A program made the position numbers and the translations under genes. Shown here one piece after another: positions 9,352 through 17,997 of a DNA stretch of 64,000 nucleotides. The notes below the pieces were generated by a model. That model was not told the DNA's origin, did not search any database, and saw only the letters and a list, made by a program, of their open reading frames with translations. Origin of the DNA: M3007 sp046160625 (GTDB lineage Bacteria > Bacteroidota > Bacteroidia > Chitinophagales > Saprospiraceae); the NCBI GenBank assembly GCA_046160625.1, contig JBJXGZ010000082.1:69426-133425 (forward strand). The letters run 5' to 3'. How positions within the stretch are numbered: position 1 is the stretch's first letter; the number at the start of each line of letters is the position of its first letter.

Positions 9352-10090
9352 TTTCCTTTTTTTTCAAATGTAACTATGACTTCAGTTAGAATATCAGCAG
9401 AGTTTCTAACAATTCTTATTCACAATTAGTGTGTTGTCGTCTCGGCCAATACACATCTGTTAAAATTTAAATTATTTCAAATTTCACCGAGGAATCGGAA
9501 AATTTGGGTGAAAGTAATAAATGGTGTTGAATGTACTCTTGTACCGTGAATTAATGCAGGAGGAAATTGGGAAACCAGAGCGCTGACACTCATGCGTATG
9601 CTTGCCTATCGAATCGGCTAATATGTCCCAATAGGAAGCCCCTTAGCCTTTTGTTGCTGAAATGTGAGGGTTGAGGTTTTGGTTTCCTAGTTTCCGGCTT
9701 TCTCACAAAAACTTTGACACAAGCCACACCACCCGCAAAATAATACTACCAAAGAACTGGAGAAATTTACATAAAAAACCATACGGTAATTTGGGGATGG
9801 TGCTGCATATTTGAACAGGCGACCTTCCAATAAATGCTAAAATTTTTTTGCTTCTCTGTTGTGTGATACCAGCAAGCTTGATTAACCGCTCATTTTTATC
9901 GCCACGTCAAGTCCTCTACGAACCGCCCCGCTGACACCCCGGTTACCGCCCGCGCTTTTACAGCCCCATCAATTATCAAACTCGACAAAATGCTAAGTTC
10001 ACTATTTTATACACTATGCTCTTGTCCAGGTTTTTAGTAATCTTTCATTTCTTAAACCCTGACAAAGCGCTAATCAATCACATAACTGAT
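9352..10090. other. Long intergenic region, no gene supported
   Basis: About 740 bp without a convincing reading frame on either strand. I see no tRNA, long hairpin or tandem repeat. The sequence alternates between AT-rich stretches and a GC-richer block near 9900-9960. It could hold the promoter of the coiled-coil gene, a small RNA or gene debris, but nothing is identifiable by eye. Confidence 0.5.
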
Positions 10091-11737
10091 ATGCAAAACA
10101 TTTTTCACTTCGTAGTATTGTTGCTCCTATGCAATACTTGCTTTGGCCAATCTCCTTTCGTGCAGGCAAACAATTCAAATGCAACTTCAAATAGAAGATT
10201 GGATACGATACAGGTAGATTTCACTCCTAGCTCTGAAGACACAAAAAATCTATCTATTCCAACCAATAACTATTATTTAACAATTAACTTGTCTGATACG
10301 ATTAACGCCCAAAAAAAGGCTGCTGAAAACTATGAAAGAAAAGGAGATGTTATAAAGAATTTAGAACAGCTTAGTCAAAGAAAAGAGCTGAAACAAGATA
10401 CCTCTTTACTTAATGTAATTGCCTCATTGAAGAAAGATTTGGAAACCTCTAAAAAAGAAAGTGAAAGGCTTATTAAGAGTCAATCCACTATTGAAAACAA
10501 TTATTTTGATTTAGCCAATCAGAAAATTATTATACAATTAAGTGAATTCAATTACCGAATAGTCAAGGCAGATACTATAATTAACACTTTAAATAATAAA
10601 ATGGAGAAAGTGGAGGAAAATACTATAAAATTAAGAACATGGCGATTGGACAAAGTCTTGCAAAAAAGTGATGATACAGAATTGCTTGATCTATATACCA
10701 AAATGGTGCGGGAAATTGATAAAGGAAAAAATATAATTGAAGACATGCAATCAGATATTAAAGCCATAAAAGAGAAAGTTAAGGAGTATGAAAAAATCAA
10801 AGATAAAATTAACGTGATCGTCGAAATCGGTGGAAGTTTATTACTTAAAGATACAATAACTAAACTTATTGAAAACCAAAATAAACTTCAACAAGATATA
10901 ATCAATAAATTTTCTGCTCTCGAAAAAAAGATTTCGTCCAACGAGAAACTTAAACATGTACAGGATGAAATAAACAATATTCAAAATAGCATAGCCAAGA
11001 TTTACAAGTCTTATAAAACCATAGAAGGACCTAAAGATGATAACGTAAAAGCGATTGTTGGGATAACACAACCACTGAGTGAACAAGGTCAGTTAGTACC
11101 CAACATTAGTGTGCTTGGATATAAGGAGGTAAAAGGTGAAAACAGCCATCGGTCAGCACAATTAAAACTATTTACTGCTCCCTCCACAGGAGAAAAGACT
11201 CTATTCAATAACGCATACCGTCTGCTTATACCGGAAGCAAGCAGCTATGGATTTTTAGCTGATTTTAGTTTCGGCTTTATTCCATCCGACAACTCATTTA
11301 AGGCAGATAAAGACATTGGTCAACCAGTCAAAAAATTAGGTCTCAACTTCAGCGCATATTATTTAGGTAAAACGCTTGCAAAAGAGGACTCATCTACCTT
11401 TAACACAGGAATGTTGCATTTTAAAATTGGCATGCAATATGTCGTCATTGGGAGAGTGCTTAGCATTTATTCAAACATAAATCCATTTTATTTAACCAAT
11501 GGAGTAACCGATTTTCAAGACACTTACACAAGTTATGAAAATAAATTGCGCTCTTTCGTCGATTTTGGGTTGAATGCATATTTAAACCTTTCGCCGGAAG
11601 CAAAGCAAAACGACTTCTTTATTGATCTAGACATAGGTTTTATAGCGGTGGGAGGAGATATAAAGTCTATAGTTGCGACAACAGATCCATTAATCCCAAG
11701 AATCAAAATTACTTTGGTTAAAGGATTCAGATTTTAA
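10091..11737 (+). CDS. Secreted coiled-coil protein with C-terminal barrel-like region
   Basis: A 548-aa protein. The ATG at 10091 gives a clear signal peptide (MQNIFHFVVLLLLCNTCFGQ), so it is preferred to 10016. Residues ~75-330 are charged heptad-type helices (KKDLETSKKESERLI, NKMEKVEENTIKL, VKEYEKIKDKINVI), forming a long coiled coil. The C-terminal ~200 residues are beta-rich, with alternating strands (LGLNFSAYYLGKTL, MLHFKIGMQYVV, FFIDLDIGFIAVGG) and a terminal KGFRF. This resembles an outer-membrane or surface beta structure. The gene is noticeably more AT-rich than its neighbours. Family not recognised; a cell-surface structural role is inferred. Confidence 0.7.
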   Translation: MQNIFHFVVLLLLCNTCFGQSPFVQANNSNATSNRRLDTIQVDFTPSSEDTKNLSIPTNNYYLTINLSDTINAQKKAAENYERKGDVIKNLEQLSQRKELKQDTSLLNVIASLKKDLETSKKESERLIKSQSTIENNYFDLANQKIIIQLSEFNYRIVKADTIINTLNNKMEKVEENTIKLRTWRLDKVLQKSDDTELLDLYTKMVREIDKGKNIIEDMQSDIKAIKEKVKEYEKIKDKINVIVEIGGSLLLKDTITKLIENQNKLQQDIINKFSALEKKISSNEKLKHVQDEINNIQNSIAKIYKSYKTIEGPKDDNVKAIVGITQPLSEQGQLVPNISVLGYKEVKGENSHRSAQLKLFTAPSTGEKTLFNNAYRLLIPEASSYGFLADFSFGFIPSDNSFKADKDIGQPVKKLGLNFSAYYLGKTLAKEDSSTFNTGMLHFKIGMQYVVIGRVLSIYSNINPFYLTNGVTDFQDTYTSYENKLRSFVDFGLNAYLNLSPEAKQNDFFIDLDIGFIAVGGDIKSIVATTDPLIPRIKITLVKGFRF

Positions 11738-11800
11738 AGCCTGTCTGAGATTTTATGCGGTAGACAAAAACGATGGCATTTTAATTGTTGTAATAATGTC

Positions 11801-11878
11801 ACCGCTACGCGGTTCTTTCCATTTTACCCGCCCCTTGGGCTACTCCCGAGTCCTCGGGATCGCCGCTATGCGGCTTTT
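11801..11878. repeat. Cluster of three short GC palindromes
   Basis: ACCGCTACGCGGT (11801-11813), TCCCGAGTCCTCGGGA (11844-11859) and GCCGCTATGCGGC (11862-11874, then TTTTG) lie in the 173-bp gap between convergent genes. The last, with its T-run, could end transcription from the coiled-coil gene. Confidence 0.5.
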
Positions 11879-11910
11879 GTGAAAGACAAAATATAACTCG
11901 CGTTATGTCC

Positions 11911-13449
11911 TCACTCCTGTTTTCTCAATTTTCCTGAATAGACCCTGCCCGAGGCCGTAGTTGCCGACAAAAGGTAAAGTCCATTGGGCAAGCTGGAAAT
12001 ATCCGCGCTGCCGCCATTCGGCAATGTTTGGCGGTGGAGCTCGCGGCCTAATAGGTCTATGATACCAAGCGACAAGACGGGGTCTTCCGTTGGGACGCTT
12101 ACGGTTATTGCATGGCTGGCAGGATTGGGGTAGATGTTGAGGGGTTGGGTGGCGGGGGTTGTTGTTGGGGTGGACTCGAGGGCGAGTTTGACGATCCAGA
12201 AGTCGGATTTGCCTTGCACACCGGACACGTCGCCGTTGGTCGACCAGGCATCCCCGGCCACGATATACCCATTGTCATTGGTCTGTTTGATAGAAAATCC
12301 CCTCTCCGCAGATGTTCCCCCTAATGCTTTCTGCCATAGTAGCTCACCTCCCTCCGTCAACTTAACTACCCACATATCTGTGCTGCCATGGTTTCCGCTC
12401 ACGTCGCCGTTAATTGAATTGACAAACCCTGTTGCTATATATCCTCCATCGTTTGTTTGTTGGATACTCGAACCATAATCTTCGCTACTGCCACCCATCG
12501 CCTTCTGCCATTCAATTTCCCCAAGCACGCTCAATTTCACCGCCCATAAGTCGCTACCTCCGTGGTTGCCTGATACGTCGCCGTCATTCGAATCGGTCTG
12601 GCCAAAAACCATATAACCACCTTCTCTGGTTTGAATAACTTCATTTGCGCGGTCAATGTAAGAGCCTCCCAATGCCTTTTGCCATTCAATTTTACCTTCG
12701 AAATTCAATTTTATTACCCAAGCAGCCATGCCCCCTGGATTGCCTATGATATCCCCATCAGTTGATTGGGCCTCCCCACCCACTATATATCCCCCATCAC
12801 TGGTTGGAAAGATCGTGTACCCAAAATCGTAGTTGCCGCCGCCATAGCATTTTTGCCATTCAATCTGTCCTGTTGAGTTCAACTTCACGACCCAATAATC
12901 CAAGGACCCGTGGTTTCCTGTAACATCGCCATCGGTAGAACCAGATCTGCCGACCAAAACAAAGCCGCCATCAATGGTCAATTGTATATCGTTCGCTTCA
13001 TCCCAATTGCTACCGCCAATACACTTTTGCCAAAGGATGTTGCCAATACTGTCCAGTCTTAGCACCCAAACATCTTCTTGTCCATGATTTCCGGACACGT
13101 CTATGTCGTTCGATTCAGTAAAGCCAGTCGCTACATAACCGCCGTCAGTCGTTTGCTTGATAGCAAACGCTCCTTCAAAACTGCTTCCGCCAAAATTTTT
13201 TTTCCACAGAACTGTGCCAAGGCTGTCAAATCTAAGCACCCAAAAATCGAAGAATCCGTAATTTGCCTCTATATCGCCATCATCTGAAACTGTAAACCCA
13301 GCCACGATAAAGCCTCCATCTGAGGTCTGTTCGATGGACTTTGCGTCATCATTGAGGCTTCCGCCGAGTGTTTTTTGCCACTGGATAGATGTCTGGGCAG
13401 AAAGTACTCTCATGGAAATGCAAAAAAACAGCAGAGCAAGGATTTTCAT
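11911..13449 (-). CDS. T9SS-sorted seven-repeat propeller-like protein (copy 1)
   Basis: A 512-aa secreted protein. The ATG at 13449 gives a signal peptide ending in LSAQ. Seven ~57-residue repeats follow, each with a (I/L)xWQKxLGG start, a QTxDGGYIVAG strand, an acidic DGDVxGNxG loop and a DxWVVKL end. Seven units suit a seven-bladed beta-propeller, and the acidic loops could bind calcium. The C-terminus (PLNIYPNPASHAITV ... GKLRKQE) is a T9SS type A sorting domain, so the protein is exported and surface-attached or released. It is the last of three tandem paralogues. Ligand unknown. Confidence 0.88.
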   Translation of the reverse strand: MKILALLFFCISMRVLSAQTSIQWQKTLGGSLNDDAKSIEQTSDGGFIVAGFTVSDDGDIEANYGFFDFWVLRFDSLGTVLWKKNFGGSSFEGAFAIKQTTDGGYVATGFTESNDIDVSGNHGQEDVWVLRLDSIGNILWQKCIGGSNWDEANDIQLTIDGGFVLVGRSGSTDGDVTGNHGSLDYWVVKLNSTGQIEWQKCYGGGNYDFGYTIFPTSDGGYIVGGEAQSTDGDIIGNPGGMAAWVIKLNFEGKIEWQKALGGSYIDRANEVIQTREGGYMVFGQTDSNDGDVSGNHGGSDLWAVKLSVLGEIEWQKAMGGSSEDYGSSIQQTNDGGYIATGFVNSINGDVSGNHGSTDMWVVKLTEGGELLWQKALGGTSAERGFSIKQTNDNGYIVAGDAWSTNGDVSGVQGKSDFWIVKLALESTPTTTPATQPLNIYPNPASHAITVSVPTEDPVLSLGIIDLLGRELHRQTLPNGGSADISSLPNGLYLLSATTASGRVYSGKLRKQE

Positions 13450-13536
13450 ACTTTTAGGTACATTTTCGAGAAGAAAAGCCTTGGCTTGAATGCTCAAATC
13501 CATCGCTGAAAGTGTATTTCAAAGGTATTATTTCAC

Positions 13537-15087
13537 TCACTCCTGGTTTCTCAATTTTCCGGAAAAGACTTTGCCAGAAGGGGTAGTAGCAGTTAGTAGG
13601 TAAAGCCCGGTGGGCAATGTGGCGATATCCACACTCTCCCCATTCGAGATGGTATGCTGACTGATTTGCCTGCCTAGGAAGTCGGTAATAAAGAGGCTCA
13701 GAGTTGGTTCTTCTGAAGCAATTTGCAGGGTGATAGTGTGGCTGGCGGGATTGGGGAAGATGTCGAGGGGTTGGGTGAGGGGTGTGGATGTTGGGGTTGA
13801 TCCGGGGGAGAGTTTGACGATCCAAAAGTCTGAGGAGCCATGATTACCGGAAACATCGCCGTCGTTTGACCATGAATAACCTGCTAAAATGTAGCCATTG
13901 TCGTTCGTTTGTTGAATGGAGCCACTTCCCTCTCCATCCGTTCCACCAAGTATTTTTTTCCAAACAATTCCACCCAACTCATTCAATTTCAAAACCCAGA
14001 TCATTTGAGTGCCAAAATTCCCTTCAACGTCTCCATCAGTGGACTTAACTTCGCCCGCTATGAGAAACATTCCGTCATTGGTTTGTACAATACTTCGAGC
14101 GTAATCAAAATTGTTCCCTCCGTAACACTTTTGCCACAATAATTCCCCTGTTTTTGCCAATTTTACGATCCAATAATCGAGGGAACTGTGGTGTCCGGTT
14201 ACGTCACCCGAATTATGGGACCCGGTATATCCGCATACGACAAATCCATTGGTCGTTTCTACGACGTCACTTGCAACATCTAAGCCGCCTCCACCTAATG
14301 CATTTTGCCATTCGATATCCCCTAAACTATTCAGTTTCACGACCCAAAAATCAACATTTCCATTATTGCCTGATACATCGCCATCGTTTGACAATGTTTC
14401 GCCAACTACTATATATCCCCCGTCAAAAGTTGGCTTAATGGAAAGGGCGTAGTCATCACTAGTACCCCCAAGCGACTTTTGCCATTCCATGGCTCCGGAA
14501 CTATTTAATTTCACTACCCAAAAATCCTGAAAGCCCTGGTTGCCAGAAACATCGCCATCATTGGCGCTGGCCACACCTGCAATAATAAAACCACCATCTA
14601 CTGTGAGTTCGATGCTATTTGCAGCATCCCAACCGCTGCTTCCTAAGGCCTTCTGCCACTCCAAAACGCCCATGTTGCTCAGCTTCACTACCCATGCATC
14701 CTTGTCCCCATGATTACCCAACACATCACCATCGGTGGATTCCGTTACCCCGACAACAATAAAACCCTCATCGGTCGTCTGGCGAACTGTAGATGCCAAA
14801 TCATGATTGCTTCCTCCAAGCGTTTTCTCCCATTCGATAGCACCTAAGTTATCCAATTTTACCACCCAAAAATCAAAAAAGCCTTGATTTCCACTTACAT
14901 CCCCATTATTTGACAGCGTAGTTCCCGCTACTATATAACCACCATCGCTGGTTTGTTGGGTTGAGGTTGCACTATCTGAATCGTCCCCTCCAAGGCACTT
15001 TTGCCACTGAATGGGTGGCTGGGCTGACAGTTTGGGGGATGCAAAAGGAAAAGAAAAGAAAACTAAGATGAATAGTATTTTTTTCAT
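13537..15087 (-). CDS. T9SS-sorted seven-repeat propeller-like protein (copy 2)
   Basis: A 516-aa secreted protein with the ATG at 15087 (signal peptide MKKILFILVFFSF, cleavage near LSAQ). It has the same seven-repeat plan as its neighbours: WQKCLGGDDSD, WEKTLGGSNHD, WQKALGSSGWD, WQKSLGGTSDD, WQNALGGGGLD, WQKCYGGNNFD and WKKILGGTDGE mark the units. The T9SS type A tail begins at PLDIFPNPASHTITL. The repeats are clearly more diverged from copies 1 and 3 than those are from each other, yet its tail is closest to that of copy 3. It is probably cotranscribed with copy 1, 87 bp away. Confidence 0.88.
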   Translation of the reverse strand: MKKILFILVFFSFPFASPKLSAQPPIQWQKCLGGDDSDSATSTQQTSDGGYIVAGTTLSNNGDVSGNQGFFDFWVVKLDNLGAIEWEKTLGGSNHDLASTVRQTTDEGFIVVGVTESTDGDVLGNHGDKDAWVVKLSNMGVLEWQKALGSSGWDAANSIELTVDGGFIIAGVASANDGDVSGNQGFQDFWVVKLNSSGAMEWQKSLGGTSDDYALSIKPTFDGGYIVVGETLSNDGDVSGNNGNVDFWVVKLNSLGDIEWQNALGGGGLDVASDVVETTNGFVVCGYTGSHNSGDVTGHHSSLDYWIVKLAKTGELLWQKCYGGNNFDYARSIVQTNDGMFLIAGEVKSTDGDVEGNFGTQMIWVLKLNELGGIVWKKILGGTDGEGSGSIQQTNDNGYILAGYSWSNDGDVSGNHGSSDFWIVKLSPGSTPTSTPLTQPLDIFPNPASHTITLQIASEEPTLSLFITDFLGRQISQHTISNGESVDIATLPTGLYLLTATTPSGKVFSGKLRNQE

Positions 15088-15130
15088 GCACTGTTTTTCC
15101 ATATCAAAGTGTGTTGAGGCCAAAACCCTC

Positions 15131-16672
15131 TCACTCCTGCTTCCTAAATTTTCCGGAAAAAACTTTGCCAGAGGGTGTAGTCGCAGTCAGGAAATATAGC
15201 CCGTTGGCCAATGATGCGATATCCACATTCCCCCCATTAGAAATAGTTTGCTGACTGATTAGTCTACCTAGGAAGTCGGTGATACCAAGAGCCAGAGAGA
15301 GGTCTTGTGAAGATACCTGCAAGGTGATGGCTTGGCTGGCAGGATTGGGATAAATATTGAGAGGTTGGGTGGCGGGGGTTGAGATCGGCGTTGATTCGGG
15401 AGCAAGTTTTACGATCCAGAGGTCGGTTTTGCCCTTGTTTTCTGTTAGGTCGCCGTTGGTTGACCAGGCATCCCCGGCCACAATGTACCCATTGTCATTG
15501 GTCTGTTTAATAGAATATCCCCGCTCGGCAGATGTTCCCCCTAATGCTTTCTGCCATTGAATTTCACCTCCCTCCGTCAACTTAACTACCCACATATCAC
15601 TACTGCCATGGTTTCCGCTCACGTCGCCATTGTTTGAATTCACAATTCCTGTTGCTATATATCCCCCATCGTTTGCTTGTTGGATGCTTGTACCACCATC
15701 TTGACTATTGCCTCCCATAGCTCTCTGCCATTCAATTTCCCCAAGTTCGCTCAATTTCACCGCCCATAAGTCCATACTGCCATGGTTGCCTGATACGTCG
15801 CCATCATTCGATTCGGTCTGGCCAAAAACCATGTAACCACCCTCTCTGGTTTGAATAATGTCATTTGCACGGTCAATGTAAGAGCCTCCCAATGCTTTTT
15901 GCCATTCAATTTTACCTTCGAAATTCAATTTTATCACCCAAGCAGCCATGCCTCCTGGATTGCCTATAATATCACCATCCGTTGATGCGGCTTCTCCAGC
16001 GACAATATATCCCCCATCGCTGGTTGGAAAGATGGTGTACCCAAAATCGTAGTTGCCGCCGCCATAGCATTTTTGCCATTCAATCTGTCCTGTTGAGCTT
16101 AACTTTACAACCCAGTAATCCCAGGACCCATGGTTTCCTGTAACATCGCCATCGGTAGAACCAGATCTGCCGACCAAAACAAAGCCACCATCTATGGTTA
16201 ATTGAATATCGTTCGCTTCATCCCAATTGCTTCCCCCAAGACACTTTTGCCACTGAATGTTGCCTATACTATCAAGTTTTAGGAGCCAAACATCTTTATT
16301 TCCATGGTTTCCGGACACATCAATGTCGTTTGATTCTGTATAGCCTGTCACAATAAAACCACTATCAGATGTTTGCTTAATAGCAAACGCTTCTTCAAAA
16401 CTGCTTCCACCATAATTCTTTTTCCACAGAACCGCACCAAGGCTGTCAAAATTAACCACCCAGAAATCGAAAAATCCGTAATTTTCGGCTATATCGCCAT
16501 CATCTGAGACTGTAAAGCCAGCTGTGATATAGCCTCCATCTGAGGTCTGCTCAATAGATCGTGCGTTTTCGTTGAGGCTGCCGCCAAGTGTTTTTTGCCA
16601 CTGAATACTTGGCTGGGCAGATAAAGCGGTTAAATGCACGAACAATAACAATGAATAGAATATCTTGAACAT
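15131..16672 (-). CDS. T9SS-sorted seven-repeat propeller-like protein (copy 3)
   Basis: A 513-aa secreted protein with the ATG at 16672 (signal MFKIFYSLLLFVHLTALSAQ). Its seven repeats match copy 1 almost word for word over units 3-7 (for example DFGYTIFPTSDGGYIV and GGMAAWVIKLNFEGKIEWQK). The matching DNA (~12640-12900 against ~15860-16120) is also nearly identical. The T9SS type A tail (PLNIYPNPASQAITL ... SGKFRKQE) instead resembles copy 2. This points to recent duplication followed by recombination between copies. Acidic DGDV/GN loops recur in every unit. It is first of the three in transcription order. Confidence 0.88.
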   Translation of the reverse strand: MFKIFYSLLLFVHLTALSAQPSIQWQKTLGGSLNENARSIEQTSDGGYITAGFTVSDDGDIAENYGFFDFWVVNFDSLGAVLWKKNYGGSSFEEAFAIKQTSDSGFIVTGYTESNDIDVSGNHGNKDVWLLKLDSIGNIQWQKCLGGSNWDEANDIQLTIDGGFVLVGRSGSTDGDVTGNHGSWDYWVVKLSSTGQIEWQKCYGGGNYDFGYTIFPTSDGGYIVAGEAASTDGDIIGNPGGMAAWVIKLNFEGKIEWQKALGGSYIDRANDIIQTREGGYMVFGQTESNDGDVSGNHGSMDLWAVKLSELGEIEWQRAMGGNSQDGGTSIQQANDGGYIATGIVNSNNGDVSGNHGSSDMWVVKLTEGGEIQWQKALGGTSAERGYSIKQTNDNGYIVAGDAWSTNGDLTENKGKTDLWIVKLAPESTPISTPATQPLNIYPNPASQAITLQVSSQDLSLALGITDFLGRLISQQTISNGGNVDIASLANGLYFLTATTPSGKVFSGKFRKQE

Positions 16673-16769
16673 GGAAAGTGTACTTAAATGAAAGATATTG
16701 CTTTTTGAAAAGCCAAAAAAGTCATATTGATTTTCATCTGGTGGACTCAAGTTTCAAAACAAACCCTTT

Positions 16770-17894
16770 TTATTGTTTTAAAACCTTTAGGACTTCTGTA
16801 ACTTGATTCGATCTGATTTGGAGGATATAGAACCCTGAGGGAAGCAAACTCGTTGGAATAGAAACTGATGAGTTTCCCATATTGAACACCTCAGACAATA
16901 CTGTCTGCCCTTTCAAATCTAATAATTTGATATAAACTTCATTGTTATGGTTTACATAGTCCGGCATAAATACTTCAAGCGTATTCAAGAATGGGCTTCG
17001 TGCAAAAAATTGGCCATCTGATGGATCGTTACCAAACCCTTGACCCGTTCCAGCACCGCCCCCAGGAGGAAAAGATGTGGTTGTGTTTTCTGCAACAAGT
17101 GCGGTAAATTCATATGCTGGTTTCCATTGTACAGGAGGATTGATAGTATCTATACAGATTCCAATATTACCTGAACCATCTTGGGATATTTCTACAAATC
17201 CAATCGGTTGAAGGCCAGGTGGTTTGCTTTTATCATCCATTTGAAAAGAGAACCCAACCTCAAGACGTTGATCTCCTAAAGGAAAAAAGCCTCCGGCATT
17301 TACAGCGACTATCTGATTGTTTGCAACTCGCCTTACCAGTCCCGATAATCCTTCTACTTGAAATTCAAATAGATTTGATCGGCCCGTCAACTTTTCTTTC
17401 ACTTGAAACCCTACCCATTCGTGGCTCAAACTGATCAAACCACAATTCGCGACAGGAAGCGGATTCAAGGGTATGCGCCCCCCAGTTGTCAAATCAATAA
17501 TCTTGAAAAATACTTCAGAGTATATAATGCTTGTTACACCATTCGTACAATTAGTCGCATTTGTTATTCTATACGAACCTACAGATAAGTTACTAACAGC
17601 ATAAGAATCCCCAGTAACAGAAGAATAGGTAGCCAAAGTTGTCCAACCCCCATATTCATCTTGCAGATATACCGTTAAGGTGTGGTATGCTTCAGACCAA
17701 GCTGGTACCCAACCCAAAGAGACTAGACCTGAAGCAATACTGATTACTTGAAAATCCTCAGGCGCTGGGGCATCGCAATAGTTCACATTAATTTTATCGT
17801 TTTCTGGTGCTGTTGGCTCATTTGCAGCGTAAATAGGTATGAACGTGAGTTGAAGGGCAAAAAAGAGCAGTACAAAAAGAGAATTCTTAGCCAT
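16770..17894 (-). CDS. Secreted FnIII-like protein with T9SS tail
   Basis: A 374-aa protein (from MAKNSLF; an in-frame ATG at 17900 is also possible). It has a signal peptide, then an FnIII-like domain (~45-140: LVSLGWVPAWSEAYHTLTVYL, LSVGSYRITNATNC). A middle beta domain contains HEWVGFQVKEKLTGRSNLFEFQV. A Pro/Gly-rich linker (PPGGGAGTGQGFG) leads to a T9SS type A domain (LLDLKGQTVLSEVF, LPSGFYILQIRS). It is divergent from the ~480-aa protein at 17998 and upstream of the three propeller genes on the same strand, so it may share their transcript. Function unknown; a surface protein. Confidence 0.8.
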   Translation of the reverse strand: MAKNSLFVLLFFALQLTFIPIYAANEPTAPENDKINVNYCDAPAPEDFQVISIASGLVSLGWVPAWSEAYHTLTVYLQDEYGGWTTLATYSSVTGDSYAVSNLSVGSYRITNATNCTNGVTSIIYSEVFFKIIDLTTGGRIPLNPLPVANCGLISLSHEWVGFQVKEKLTGRSNLFEFQVEGLSGLVRRVANNQIVAVNAGGFFPLGDQRLEVGFSFQMDDKSKPPGLQPIGFVEISQDGSGNIGICIDTINPPVQWKPAYEFTALVAENTTTSFPPGGGAGTGQGFGNDPSDGQFFARSPFLNTLEVFMPDYVNHNNEVYIKLLDLKGQTVLSEVFNMGNSSVSIPTSLLPSGFYILQIRSNQVTEVLKVLKQ

Positions 17895-17997
17895 AATCAA
17901 GGTGTTATTTTAGTGAAACATCTACTTTCGCGGTAAAGGTCTTTCCTTCGGCCTGAAAAAACTTATAACACTTTTTAAAGATTATTCCGCTAGAATC

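Noticed and set aside
9352..10090. Hidden small gene or RNA
   Set aside because: No convincing start, family motif, cloverleaf or strong hairpin; left as unexplained intergenic DNA.
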